Positions 1-7,919 of a stretch of 64,000 nt of DNA are shown piece by piece. Position 1 is the stretch's first letter, and each line of letters begins with the position of its first letter. Under the pieces are notes generated by a model. That model was not told where the DNA came from. It saw nothing but the letters and a program-made list of their open reading frames with translations, and made no database searches. The translations under genes were made by a program, and so were the position numbers. The DNA is taken from the NCBI RefSeq assembly GCF_041080625.1, contig NZ_CP163518.1, forward strand, positions 6,317,501 to 6,381,500, read 5' to 3'. The stretch is from Streptomyces sp. CG1. Its GTDB lineage: Bacteria; Actinomycetota; Actinomycetes; Streptomycetales; Streptomycetaceae.

Positions 1-32
1 ATAACTAACTAGAGATGCCCCCTGGGGGAGAG

Positions 33-1565
33 ATGTCGGATCGGACAGCGCAGGGCAGCGCGCGGCGCGGAAGCGCCGCCTGGGCTCTCGTCATCACCAG
101 CGTCGCCGGATTCATGGCGGCCCTCGACAACCTCGTCGTCACCACCGCCCTGCCCTCCATCCGGAAGGATCTCGGCGGCGCGCTGGACGACCTCGAGTGG
201 ACCGTGAGCGCCTACACGCTCACCTTCGCCGTCCTGCTGATGTTCGGCGCGGCGCTCGGCGACCGCTTCGGGCGCCGCCGGCTCTTCATGGCCGGACTCG
301 CCGTCTTCACCGGCGCCTCCGCCGCCGCGGCCATGGCTCCCGGCATCGGCTCCCTGATCGCCGCCCGCGCGGTCCAGGGCGTCGGCGCAGCCGTGATGAT
401 GCCGCTCACGCTCACCCTGCTGACCGCGGCCGTGCCCGCCGCCAAACGCGGGACCATGTACGGCATCTGGGGCGCCGTCAACGGACTCGCCGTCGCCTCC
501 GGACCGCTCATCGGCGGCAGCCTCACCGAGCATGTCTCCTGGCACTGGATCTTCTGGCTGAACGTCCCGCTCGGCCTGGTCACGCTGCCCCTCGCCCGTC
601 TGCGCCTCGCCGAGTCCCACGGCGCCGGAGCCGCGCTCGACGTCCCCGGCACCCTGCTCGCCAGCGGCGGGCTCTTCGGGATCGTGTACGGCCTGGTCCG
701 CGGCCCCGCCGACGGCTGGACCGACGCCGTGGTGCTCACCGCGCTGTCCCTAGGCGCTGCGCTGCTCGCCGGCTTCGTGCACCACGGCATCCACAACAAG
801 AACCCCATGCTCCCCATGCGGCTGTTCCGGTCCCGCGCCTTCTCCGGGATCAACGCGGCCAGCCTGCTGATGTTCGTCGGCATGTTCGGCTCGATCTTCC
901 TGCTCAGCCAGTACATGCAGGGCGTGCTCGGCTACTCGCCCACCGAGGCGGGCCTGAGGATGCTGCCCTGGACCGGCATGCCGATGCTCGTCGCGCCGGT
1001 GGCCGGGATCCTCTCCGACCGCGTCGGCGGCCGGCCGGTCGTCGCCGCGGGCCTGTTGCTGCAGGCCGTCGGCCTCGGCTACATGGCCGTCGTGGCCACC
1101 GCGGACGCCTCCTACGTCGCCCAGCTGCCCGCCCTGATCATCAGCGGGGTCGGCATGGCCCTGTACTTCGCGCCGGCCGCCAACCTGGTCATGTCCAGCG
1201 TCCGTCCGCAGGAGCAGGGCATCGCCTCCGGTGCCAACAACGCGCTGCGCGAGGTGGGCGGTGCGCTCGGTATCGCGGTGATGTCGTCGATCTTCTCCGC
1301 GCAGGGCGGCTACGAGAGCGCGCAGAGCTTCGTGGACGGCCTGCGGCCCGCCCTGCTCACCGGCTCGGCGGTCGTCGCCCTCGCCGCGGTCGCGGCCCTG
1401 GTGATCCCGGCCCGGCGGAACACCGCCAGGCTCGCCGCGGGGGACGGGCGGACGCCCGCGAGCGGCCCGGCGGCCGCCGCCGAGGCCCCCGCCATGGAGA
1501 CGCCCGCCACGGCCTCGCGGACCACGACTCCGCAGACCACGGCCCTGGAGAGCACCGCCCGCTGA
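33..1565 (+). CDS. MFS drug exporter, DHA2 (EmrB/QacA-like, 14-TMS)
   Basis: Predicted proton-coupled efflux protein of the inner membrane, 510 aa. Seen: MFS motif A as GDRFGRRR after the second predicted helix, and a motif C-like stretch around GLAVASGPLIGG followed by SWHWIFWLNVPLG, the signature of 14-helix DHA2 exporters. About 14 hydrophobic segments run to an Ala/Thr-rich cytoplasmic tail (last ~45 residues). I start at the ATG at 33, which directly follows a purine-rich GGGGGAG; an in-frame ATG at 15 would add six residues and has no ribosome site. A small gene follows 60 bases downstream on the same strand and may be co-transcribed. Substrate unknown. Confidence 0.85.
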   Translation: MSDRTAQGSARRGSAAWALVITSVAGFMAALDNLVVTTALPSIRKDLGGALDDLEWTVSAYTLTFAVLLMFGAALGDRFGRRRLFMAGLAVFTGASAAAAMAPGIGSLIAARAVQGVGAAVMMPLTLTLLTAAVPAAKRGTMYGIWGAVNGLAVASGPLIGGSLTEHVSWHWIFWLNVPLGLVTLPLARLRLAESHGAGAALDVPGTLLASGGLFGIVYGLVRGPADGWTDAVVLTALSLGAALLAGFVHHGIHNKNPMLPMRLFRSRAFSGINAASLLMFVGMFGSIFLLSQYMQGVLGYSPTEAGLRMLPWTGMPMLVAPVAGILSDRVGGRPVVAAGLLLQAVGLGYMAVVATADASYVAQLPALIISGVGMALYFAPAANLVMSSVRPQEQGIASGANNALREVGGALGIAVMSSIFSAQGGYESAQSFVDGLRPALLTGSAVVALAAVAALVIPARRNTARLAAGDGRTPASGPAAAAEAPAMETPATASRTTTPQTTALESTAR

Positions 1566-1625
1566 AGCCCGCCCAGGAACCTCGCCCCGGAACTCGCCCG
1601 GAAACCTCGCCACAAGGAGATCGCG

Positions 1626-2015
1626 ATGCCCGGAATCCCCGCACTTCCCTGGATCGTGCCGAACACTCCGCCGCAGGACACCGAGGTGCACGTCTTCGCC
1701 TCGCGCTTCGAGACCCGCACCCTGTGGGGCGCGCTCCGCTTCCTCGTCCGTACGCCGGCCGTGTGGCGGCAGGTCGGCCGGGCGCCCGGCGCCTATGGGG
1801 CCTCCCTCAAGGCACAGCCGCTGCGGAAGACCTTCTGGACGCTGTCGGCCTGGGAGTCCGCCGACGCGCTGAAGGCCTTCGCCCGCTCCGGCGCCCACCG
1901 GCCCACCTCGCGCGCCCTGGCCGCCCAGATGCGCGACGCGGCGTTCGCCGGCTGGCAGACCTCCAGCGACCAGCTGCCGGTGAGCTGGGAGGAGGCGGAG
2001 CGGCGGCTCGCGTAG
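1626..2015 (+). CDS. small ABM-like (dimeric alpha/beta barrel) protein
   Basis: 129 aa. The pattern FWTLSAWESADALKAFARSG followed by H and a C-terminal Trp-containing segment is typical of small dimeric alpha/beta-barrel proteins related to the antibiotic-biosynthesis-monooxygenase and DUF3291 superfamily. Members include cofactor-free monooxygenases, but many have no known reaction. ATG start with a good AAGGAGA site 6 bases upstream. It lies just after the MFS exporter gene, and the two may form a two-gene unit closed by the hairpin at 2044-2085. Family assignment is by motif only, and function is not known. Confidence 0.6.
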   Translation: MPGIPALPWIVPNTPPQDTEVHVFASRFETRTLWGALRFLVRTPAVWRQVGRAPGAYGASLKAQPLRKTFWTLSAWESADALKAFARSGAHRPTSRALAAQMRDAAFAGWQTSSDQLPVSWEEAERRLA

Positions 2016-2043
2016 ACCGCGGGTCGGGCGTCCTTCACTTCCC

Positions 2044-2085
2044 GTACGCGCGCGTGGGCTTCGAGAGGAGTCCACGCGCGCGTAC
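2044..2085 (+). terminator. hairpin after the MFS/ABM-like pair
   Basis: Perfect 14-bp inverted repeat GTACGCGCGCGTGG (2044-2057) / CCACGCGCGCGTAC (2072-2085) with a 14-nt loop. No T-tract follows, as is common for Streptomyces terminators. It separates the upstream pair from murB. Confidence 0.6.
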
Positions 2086-2153
2086 ACGTGCGTCCCCACA
2101 GGGCAGCGGGTGAGCGCCGCCCGCGCGGATGCGGCGCTGTCGGAGCCGTCTCG

Positions 2154-2166
2154 TAGTCTTGGGCCC
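2154..2166 (+). promoter_or_regulatory. -10 box for a probable leaderless murB transcript
   Basis: TAGTCT at 2154-2159 ends 7 bases before the GTG at 2167, the distance expected if transcription begins on the start codon. No convincing -35 hexamer and no Shine-Dalgarno lie in front of this GTG. Confidence 0.45.
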
Positions 2167-3222
2167 GTGCAGGTACTCCACGACGCCCCTCTTGCCCCGC
2201 TGACCACCTTCCGGCTGGGCGGTCCCGCGACACGGCTGGTCACCGCGGTGACCGACGCCGAGGTGATCGCCGCCGTCCGTGAGGCCGACGACAGCGGGAC
2301 GCCGCTGCTGGTCATCGGCGGCGGATCGAACCTGGTCATCGGCGACAAGGGCTTCGACGGCACCGCCGTGCGCATCGCCACGCGCGGTGTCGAACTGCGG
2401 GGCACGACGCTGGAGCTGGCGGCCGGCGAGGTGTGGACGGACGCCGTCGCCCGCACGGTCGAGGCAGGGCTCGCCGGGATCGAGTGCCTGGCCGGCATCC
2501 CCGGATCCGCGGGCGCCACCCCGATCCAGAACGTGGGCGCCTACGGCCAGGAGGTCTCCTCCACCCTCACCGAGGTTGTCGCCTACGACCGGCGCGCCGG
2601 CGAGACCGTCACGCTGACGAACGAGGAGTGCGCCTTCTCATACCGCCACAGCCGCTTCAAGGCGGACCCCGAGCGCTATGTCGTGCTGCGCGTCCGCTTC
2701 GAGCTGGAGAACGCGGGCGGGCTGTCCGCGCCCGTCAAGTACGCCGAGGCGGCCCGCGCGCTCGGCGTCCAACCGGGCGACCGCGTGCCGCTGGCCGACG
2801 CCCGCGCGACCGTGCTGAAGCTGCGGGCCGGGAAAGGCATGGTCCTCGACGCCGAGGACCACGACACCTGGTCCGCCGGGTCCTTCTTCACCAACCCGAT
2901 CCTCACCCACGAGCAGTTCGCCGCGTTCCACGCGCGCGTGCGTGAGCGGCTGGGCGAGGGCGTCGAGCCGCCCGCCTATCCGGCGGGGGAGGGCCGTACG
3001 AAGACCTCCGCGGCCTGGCTGATCGACAAGACGGGCTTCACCAAGGGCTACGGCAGCGGCCCCGCCCGTATCTCCACCAAGCACACCCTCGCCCTCACCA
3101 ACCGGGGCGACGCCACCACCGAGGACCTGCTGGCGCTGGCCCGCGAGGTGGTCGCCGGGGTCCGCGAGGCCTTCGGAGTCACCCTGGTCAACGAACCGGT
3201 GACCGTCGGCGTGAGCCTGTAG
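2167..3222 (+). CDS. murB: UDP-N-acetylmuramate dehydrogenase
   Basis: Reduces UDP-GlcNAc-enolpyruvate to UDP-MurNAc with NADPH and FAD, in the cytoplasmic phase of peptidoglycan synthesis. Seen: FAD-binding LVIGGGSNLVIGDKGFDG, then GLAGIECLAGIPGSAGATPIQ and NVGAYGQEV, YRHSRFK with its substrate-binding Tyr/Arg, SAGSFFTNPIL carrying the catalytic Ser, and the C-terminal KTSAAWLIDKTGFTKG. About 351 aa, a normal type I length. I place the start at GTG 2167: homologues begin with the equivalent of MQxLHDAPLAPLTTFRLGG, and a -10 box sits 7 nt before it. An in-frame GTG at 2110 would add 19 non-conserved residues. Monocistronic by position. Confidence 0.95.
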   Translation: MQVLHDAPLAPLTTFRLGGPATRLVTAVTDAEVIAAVREADDSGTPLLVIGGGSNLVIGDKGFDGTAVRIATRGVELRGTTLELAAGEVWTDAVARTVEAGLAGIECLAGIPGSAGATPIQNVGAYGQEVSSTLTEVVAYDRRAGETVTLTNEECAFSYRHSRFKADPERYVVLRVRFELENAGGLSAPVKYAEAARALGVQPGDRVPLADARATVLKLRAGKGMVLDAEDHDTWSAGSFFTNPILTHEQFAAFHARVRERLGEGVEPPAYPAGEGRTKTSAAWLIDKTGFTKGYGSGPARISTKHTLALTNRGDATTEDLLALAREVVAGVREAFGVTLVNEPVTVGVSL

Positions 3223-3241
3223 CGCCCATGGCGGCGGTGGG

Positions 3242-3874
3242 CTAATAGGCCACGCCCACCCCCTGCTTCACCGTCCCCTCGTCGTCGATCATCGCCAGCA
3301 TCGCGTGCGCGACGTCCGCGCGTGCGATGAATCGGCCCTTGCGCGGGAAGCCGCCGACGACGGTGCGGTAGCGGCCGGTGAGCGGCTTGTTCTGCAGGCG
3401 CGGCGGCCGTACGGACGTCCAGTCGGTGCTGCTGCGGGCCAGCTCGGCCTCCATCCCGCGCAGGTCGGTGTAGACGTCCTTCAGGACGGCCGACACCACG
3501 CCGCGCATGGCCCGGTCCAGGGGGCCGTCGCCCTCGGGAGCGGGGCCGACAGGAGCGGCGCTGACCAGGAGCAGCCGTCGTACGCCCTCCGCCTCCATGG
3601 CGCGCAGGACCGTGCGGGTCAGCCGGGTGGCGACCCCGGCGTCCTTGCGGCTGCGCGCGCCCAGGCCGGAGAGGACCGCGTCCCGGCTCCGGACGGCGGC
3701 GCGCAGTTCCTCGGGGTCGGTCAGGTCGGCGCGGAACACCTCCAGCGCGTCCCCCGTGACGTCCAGCCGGGCCGGATCGCGGACCACGGCGGTCACCCGG
3801 TGGCCGGCGCCGAGCGCCTGACGCACGATCTCCCGGCCGATGCCGCCGGTGGCGCCGAAAACGGTGAGGTTCAT
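3242..3874 (-). CDS. NAD(P)-binding oxidoreductase (NmrA/SDR-like)
   Basis: 210 aa from the ATG at 3874, which has GGGAG about 6 nt upstream; an ATG further up at 3913 would read through the operator region and is rejected. N-terminal Rossmann motif LTVFGATGGIGREIVRQAL, then a VVRDPARL segment typical of NADP-preferring atypical SDRs, and LLLVSAAPVG in the position of the active-site strand. The family includes NAD(P)H-binding proteins acting on flavins, quinones or small carbonyls; the substrate cannot be read here. It is divergent from a TetR gene, with two near-identical palindromes between them, so it is very likely controlled by that repressor. Confidence 0.8.
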   Translation of the reverse strand: MNLTVFGATGGIGREIVRQALGAGHRVTAVVRDPARLDVTGDALEVFRADLTDPEELRAAVRSRDAVLSGLGARSRKDAGVATRLTRTVLRAMEAEGVRRLLLVSAAPVGPAPEGDGPLDRAMRGVVSAVLKDVYTDLRGMEAELARSSTDWTSVRPPRLQNKPLTGRYRTVVGGFPRKGRFIARADVAHAMLAMIDDEGTVKQGVGVAY

Positions 3875-3897
3875 GAGTGCTCCCGTACTCGGGATGG

Positions 3898-3919
3898 GTG
3901 GGTGAGTATTCACTCACCC
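3898..3919. promoter_or_regulatory. TetR operator, copy 1
   Basis: Inverted repeat GGGTGAGT (3900-3907) / ACTCACCC (3912-3919) with 4-nt spacer ATTC, in the intergenic region between the divergent oxidoreductase and TetR genes. It matches copy 2 at 19 of 22 positions. Confidence 0.7.
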
Positions 3920-3929
3920 CTGCTCCCAC

Positions 3930-3955
3930 TAGAGTGGGTAAGCATTCACCCACCC
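3930..3955. promoter_or_regulatory. TetR operator copy 2, overlapping a -10 box
   Basis: Second copy at 3934-3955 of the 22-bp palindromic site, with outer arms GTGGGT...ACCCAC. The sequence TAGAGT (3930-3935) is a plausible -10 for the tetR gene, with TATTCA (3907-3912) 17 bp upstream as a weak -35. Binding here would cover the promoter, as expected for autoregulation. Confidence 0.6.
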
Positions 3956-3976
3956 GTCAAGCCCGATTGGACACCC

Positions 3977-4588
3977 ATGGAGCCGAAGCCGGCGCGTGTC
4001 CGCATCCTCGACGCCGCCCACGAGCTGATGCTCACCGTGGGACTCGCCCGCGCCACCACCAAGGAGATCGCCCGCGCGGCCGGCTGCTCCGAAGCGGCCC
4101 TCTACAAGTACTTCGACAGCAAGGAAGAGCTGTTCGTGCGCGTGCTCAGCGAGCGGTTGCCCCGGCTCACCCCGCTCCTCAACAGGCTCGCCGCCGAACC
4201 CGGACAGGGCACCCTGGAGGGCAACCTCACCGAGATCGCCCGCGAGGCCGCGCTCTTCTACGAGCAGAGCTTCCCGATCGCCGCCTCCCTGTATGCCGAG
4301 ACCCAGCTCAAGCAGCGCCACTTCGACGCGCTGCGCGAGCTCGGCTCAGGCCCGCACCGGCCCATCCAGGACCTGGACGCCTACCTCCGCGCCGAACAGG
4401 CCCTCGGCCGCGTCCGTACGGACGCCGACACCCTCGCGGCCGCCTCACTGCTGCTGGGCGCCTGTGTGCAGCGCGTGTTCGCCTACGACGCGACCGACAC
4501 GGGGGAGCGGCCGCCGCTCGACGCCTTCGCCGCGCGGCTTGCGAAGACACTGCTGGGCGGAATCTCGATCGCACCGGGCTCCGCATGA
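3977..4588 (+). CDS. TetR/AcrR-family transcriptional regulator
   Basis: 203 aa one-component repressor. N-terminal HTH (residues about 5-50): RVRILDAAHELMLTVGLA, then TTKEIARAAGCSEAALYKYF, a textbook TetR recognition helix ending in YKYFDSKEEL. The C-terminal ligand/dimer domain is all-helical. I chose the ATG at 3977 because the HTH begins a few residues later; upstream in-frame codons run through the operators. Divergent from the oxidoreductase at 3242-3874 with paired palindromes between them, so it probably represses itself and that gene. The inducer is unknown. Confidence 0.9.
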   Translation: MEPKPARVRILDAAHELMLTVGLARATTKEIARAAGCSEAALYKYFDSKEELFVRVLSERLPRLTPLLNRLAAEPGQGTLEGNLTEIAREAALFYEQSFPIAASLYAETQLKQRHFDALRELGSGPHRPIQDLDAYLRAEQALGRVRTDADTLAAASLLLGACVQRVFAYDATDTGERPPLDAFAARLAKTLLGGISIAPGSA

Positions 4589-4604
4589 GCATCAGGCCGG
4601 GGGC

Positions 4605-4676
4605 ATGACACACACATCCGGACTCGAGCACGGCGTCCTGACCCGAGACGTCTTCGCCGGCACGGCCATGTGCTGA
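4605..4676 (+). CDS. possible 23-residue ORF after tetR
   Basis: ATG at 4605 preceded by GGCCGGGGGC, ending TGA at 4674. The peptide starts MTHTSGLEHG and ends in GTAMC with a C-terminal Cys. It lies 16 nt after the tetR stop on the same strand. There is no recognised family and its length is within chance expectation. It is listed because nothing else occupies this gap. Confidence 0.15.
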   Translation: MTHTSGLEHGVLTRDVFAGTAMC

Positions 4677-4709
4677 TCGGCTTCAGAGCCTGTCCGCCCT
4701 GCGCCCACT

Positions 4710-5750
4710 TCAGACGGCCGGGCGCGCCAGCCAGTCGTCGACGCCGGCCAGCAGCCGCGCCCTGACGTCCTCCGGGGCGGCCGAGGCGCGCACCGACTGG
4801 CGGGCCAGTTCGGCCAGTTCGGCGTCCGAGAAGCCATGGGCGTGCCGGGCGATCTCGTACTGAGCCGCCAGCCGGGAGCCGAACAGCAGCGGGTCGTCGG
4901 CCCCGAGGGCCATCGGGACGCCGGCCTCGAAGAGGGTCCGCAGGGGCACGTCCTCGGGCTTCTCGTACACGCCGAGCGCCACGTTCGACGCCGGGCACAC
5001 CTCGCAGGTCACGCCCCGGTCGGCCAGCCGCTTCAGCAGCCGCGGGTCCTCCGCCGCGCGCACCCCGTGCCCGATCCGCGAGGCGTGCAGGTCGTCCAGG
5101 CAGTCGCGCACCGAGGCCGGACCGGTCAGCTCGCCGCCGTGCGGAGCCGACAGCAGACCGCCTTCACGCGCGATGTGGAAGGCCCGGTCGAAGTCCCGCG
5201 CCATGCCCCGCCGCTCGTCGTTGGAGAGCCCGAAACCGACCACGCCCCGGTCCGCGTACCGCACCGCCAGCCGGGCCAGCGTGCGGGCGTCCAGCGGGTG
5301 TTTCATACGGTTGGCGGCGACCAGCACGCGCATGCCGAGGCCCGTCTCCCGGGACGCGGTGTCCACCGCGTCCAGGATGATCTCCAGCGCGGGGATCAGC
5401 CCGCCCAGCCGTGGCGCGTACGACGTCGGGTCCACCTGGATCTCCAGCCAGTCCGAGCCGTCCTTCAGGTCCTCCTCGGCGGCCTCCCGGACCAGGCGCT
5501 GGATGTCCTCCGGTTCGCGCAGGCAGGAGCGCGCCGCGTCATACAGCCGCTGGAAACGGAACCAGCCGCGCTCGTCCGTGGCCCGCAGCTTGGGCGGTTC
5601 GCCGCTGGTCAGTGCTTCCGTCAGGGCCTCGGGCAGTCGTACGCCGTACTTGTCGGCCAGTTCCAGGACGGTCCCCGGCCGCATCGAACCGGTGAAGTGC
5701 AGGTGCAGATGGGCTTTCGGCAGCTCAGAGAGGTCACGTACACGCTCCAT
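4710..5750 (-). CDS. add: adenosine deaminase family protein
   Basis: 346 aa, normal for the family. Hydrolytic deamination of adenosine (or a related aminopurine) to inosine, with one Zn2+; purine salvage, cytoplasmic. Seen: N-terminal zinc site KAHLHLHFTGS, SAPHGGEL (metal His and proton-shuttle Glu region), SRIGHGVRA, CPASNVALG and the C-terminal ALGADDPLLFGS with the Asp pair that activates water. The usual LxTDDP is here LGADDP. Streptomyces carry several paralogues, some of uncertain substrate, so the symbol is by family. ATG start. It runs in the same direction as the aminotransferase gene upstream but is separated from it by a strong hairpin. Confidence 0.85.
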   Translation of the reverse strand: MERVRDLSELPKAHLHLHFTGSMRPGTVLELADKYGVRLPEALTEALTSGEPPKLRATDERGWFRFQRLYDAARSCLREPEDIQRLVREAAEEDLKDGSDWLEIQVDPTSYAPRLGGLIPALEIILDAVDTASRETGLGMRVLVAANRMKHPLDARTLARLAVRYADRGVVGFGLSNDERRGMARDFDRAFHIAREGGLLSAPHGGELTGPASVRDCLDDLHASRIGHGVRAAEDPRLLKRLADRGVTCEVCPASNVALGVYEKPEDVPLRTLFEAGVPMALGADDPLLFGSRLAAQYEIARHAHGFSDAELAELARQSVRASAAPEDVRARLLAGVDDWLARPAV

Positions 5751-5823
5751 CCCAGGATCCTGCCGTACACACCTGCCCCACCGGTAGCCGTTTCCCCGTA
5801 CGTGGTCTTGCTCGCACGCAGAA

Positions 5824-5855
5824 GCGGGCCGTCTCCCCGAGGGGAAACGGCCCGC
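5824..5855 (-). terminator. terminator after the aminotransferase gene
   Basis: Stem of 15 bp with one mismatch, GCGGGCCGTCTCCCC (5824-5838) / GGGGAAACGGCCCGC (5841-5855). It lies 29 nt beyond the stop of the minus-strand aminotransferase gene and in front of add. Confidence 0.7.
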
Positions 5856-5883
5856 ACACGCGCGTGGAGCGCAAAAACGGGAA

Positions 5884-7110
5884 CTAGTCCCGCGCCTCCG
5901 CGAGCAGCTTCTGCATGCGGCTCACGCCCTCGACGAGGTCCTCGTCACCGAGCGCGTACGACAGCCGCAGATAGCCCGGCGTACCGAAGGCCTCGCCCGG
6001 GACGACCGCGACCTCGGCCTCCTCCAGGATCAGCGCGGCCAGCTCGACCGTGTCCTGCGGGCGCCTGCCGCGGATCTCCTTGCCGAGCAGGGCCTTGACC
6101 GACGGGTAGGCGTAGAACGCGCCCTCGGGCTCCGGGCAGAGCACGCCGTCGATCTCGTTGAGCATCCGCACCATGGTCTTGCGACGGCGGTCGAAGGCCA
6201 AACGCATCTTCGCCACGGCCTCCAGGTCGCCGGAGACGGCGGCCAGGGCGGCCACCTGGGCCACGTTGGAGACGTTCGAGGTGGCGTGCGACTGCAGGTT
6301 GGTCGCGGCCTTGACGACGTCCTTGGGGCCGATGACCCAGCCCACGCGCCAGCCGGTCATGGCGTACGTCTTCGCCACGCCATTGACCACGACGCACTTG
6401 TCGCGCAGCTCGGGGAAGAGCGCCGGCAGGGACACCGCGGTGGCGTCGCCGTAGACCAGGTGCTCGTAGATCTCGTCGGTGAGCACCCACAGGCCGTGCT
6501 CCAGGGCCCAGCGGCCGATCGCCTCGGTCTCGGCCTCGGAGTAGACCGCGCCGGTCGGGTTGGACGGGGAGACGAAGAGCACGACCTTCGTCTTCTCCGT
6601 GCGTGCCGCCTCCAGCTGCTCGACCGTGACGCGGTAGCCGGTCGTCTCGTCGGCCACGACCTCCACCGGGACACCGCCCGCGAGCCGGATCGACTCCGGG
6701 TACGTCGTCCAGTACGGCGCCGGGACGATGACCTCGTCGCCCGGGTCGAGGATGGCGGCGAACGCCTCGTAGATGGCCTGCTTGCCGCCGTTGGTGACGA
6801 GGATCTGCGAGACGTCGGGCTCCCAGCCGGAGTCGCGCAGCGTCTTCGCGGCGATCGCGGCCTTCAGCTCGGGCAGGCCGCCGGCCGGGGTGTAGCGGTG
6901 GTACTTGGGGTTCTTGCAGGCCTCGACGGCCTCCTCGACGATGTAGTCCGGGGTCGGGAAGTCGGGCTCACCGGCGCCGAAGCCGATCACCGGACGCCCG
7001 GCGGCCTTCAGGGCCTTGGCCTTGGCGTCCACGGCGAGGGTGGCGGACTCGGAGATCGCGCCGACTCGGGCGGAGACCCGGCGCTCGGTGGGAGGGGTTG
7101 CAGCGCTCAT
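5884..7110 (-). CDS. aspC: pyridoxal-phosphate aspartate aminotransferase
   Basis: Class I/II fold-type I aminotransferase, 408 aa from ATG 7110, interconverting aspartate/2-oxoglutarate and oxaloacetate/glutamate (subgroup Ib). Seen: [39 protein letters not shown] (PLP phosphate site), [11 protein letters not shown] (Asn of the PLP ring contact), [11 protein letters not shown] (Asp/Tyr) and [13 protein letters not shown], whose Lys (about residue 247) forms the Schiff base; the substrate-binding Arg lies in YLRLSYA. The start is chosen at [11 protein letters not shown]; ATGs at 7119 and 7191 would add unconserved residues. It is transcribed away from tRNA-Trp/secE. Some homologues act on prephenate or other acids, so substrate breadth is uncertain. 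Confidence 0.88.
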   Translation of the reverse strand: MSAATPPTERRVSARVGAISESATLAVDAKAKALKAAGRPVIGFGAGEPDFPTPDYIVEEAVEACKNPKYHRYTPAGGLPELKAAIAAKTLRDSGWEPDVSQILVTNGGKQAIYEAFAAILDPGDEVIVPAPYWTTYPESIRLAGGVPVEVVADETTGYRVTVEQLEAARTEKTKVVLFVSPSNPTGAVYSEAETEAIGRWALEHGLWVLTDEIYEHLVYGDATAVSLPALFPELRDKCVVVNGVAKTYAMTGWRVGWVIGPKDVVKAATNLQSHATSNVSNVAQVAALAAVSGDLEAVAKMRLAFDRRRKTMVRMLNEIDGVLCPEPEGAFYAYPSVKALLGKEIRGRRPQDTVELAALILEEAEVAVVPGEAFGTPGYLRLSYALGDEDLVEGVSRMQKLLAEARD

Positions 7111-7256
7111 GGAGCCCATCGTTCCAGACCGGAAAGATCCCCGGCACGCGGGTTTCACGGACTGAACAGCCAGGGGTCGAGGCATGAACACGGATCCGAA
7201 TCCGGGCTCCGGCCAGGACGATCTTTGGTCATGTGGCCCCGGACGGGCACTTTCTG

Positions 7257-7286
7257 TTCGACGCCGGGCCCCGGACCACGTACACT
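7257..7286 (+). promoter_or_regulatory. promoter of tRNA-Trp and secE
   Basis: TTCGAC (7257-7262), 18-bp spacer, TACACT (7281-7286). This is a housekeeping-sigma-type pair about 85 bp upstream of the mature tRNA 5' end. The expected start is near 7293. Confidence 0.55.
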
Positions 7287-7372
7287 CTCACCTCGTTGGC
7301 CTTCAGCAGCCACCGCCGAAACCGGTGCACACCGCGCACTCGGTCGGATGCGGTACGTTGGGGGACACACAA

Positions 7373-7445
7373 AGGGTCGTAGCTCAATTGGTAGAGCACC
7401 GGTCTCCAAAACCGGCGGTTGGGGGTTCAAGTCCCTCCGGCCCTG
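7373..7445 (+). tRNA. trnW: tRNA-Trp (anticodon CCA)
   Basis: 73-nt cloverleaf. Acceptor stem AGGGTCG (7373-7379) pairs with CGGCCCT (7438-7444), discriminator G at 7445. D-arm AGCTC..GAGC, anticodon stem CCGGT/ACCGG (7399-7403/7411-7415) enclosing loop CTCCAAA with anticodon CCA at 7406-7408, T-loop GGTTCAAGTCC. The CCA end is not encoded. It is followed after 106 nt by secE, the usual actinobacterial arrangement. Confidence 0.97.
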
Positions 7446-7551
7446 CTACACACACCGCCAGGATGTGTGCGCATGTACGTACAGCGATTGCACCGCCGTG
7501 CGGCTCAGACCGGGCGCGGCACGGCCACGACCCGGAATCAGGTGAGGCAGA

Positions 7552-7839
7552 ATGACGGACGCCGTGGGCTCCATCGACACGCCTGATGCCCAGGACGAGG
7601 CGCTCGAGTCCAAGAAGAAGGCCCGCAAGAGTGGTAAGCGCGCCAAGAAGGGCCCGCTGAAGCGCCTTGCCACCTTCTACCGCCAGATCATCGCGGAGCT
7701 CCGCAAGGTCGTCTGGCCGACGCGTAACCAGCTGACGTCGTACACCACCGTGGTGATCTTCTTCGTCGCCATCATGATCGCGCTGGTGACCGTGATTGAC
7801 TATGGGCTCAACCACGCGGCCAAGTACGTCTTCGGCTGA
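7552..7839 (+). CDS. secE: preprotein translocase subunit SecE
   Basis: 95 aa. Essential clamp subunit of the SecYEG channel in the cytoplasmic membrane. Seen: a Lys-rich cytoplasmic N-terminus ([15 protein letters not shown]), the conserved amphipathic hinge [19 protein letters not shown], then a single C-terminal membrane segment [20 protein letters not shown]. One-helix form, as in most Gram-positive bacteria. GAGGCAG site before the ATG. It sits between tRNA-Trp and nusG; its partner secY is at 48827 in this window. Confidence 0.96.
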   Translation: MTDAVGSIDTPDAQDEALESKKKARKSGKRAKKGPLKRLATFYRQIIAELRKVVWPTRNQLTSYTTVVIFFVAIMIALVTVIDYGLNHAAKYVFG

Positions 7840-7851
7840 GCCAAGAGCGAA

Positions 7852-7880
7852 GGGCGCCGTGGCACCGGCGCCCGTTTTCG
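7852..7880 (+). terminator. secE-nusG intergenic hairpin with T-tract
   Basis: GGGCGCCG (7852-7859) / CGGCGCCC (7866-7873), 6-nt loop, followed by GTTTT. It could terminate or attenuate transcription between secE and nusG, since no other promoter for nusG is obvious. Confidence 0.55.
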
Positions 7881-7919
7881 CATGTTCCACCCCTATGTAT
7901 CCAGGAAGAAGCAGCCATC

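Noticed and set aside
3305..3976. N-terminal extension of the TetR gene across the oxidoreductase gene
   Set aside because: It would read through the operators and promoter; the HTH begins just after ATG 3977.
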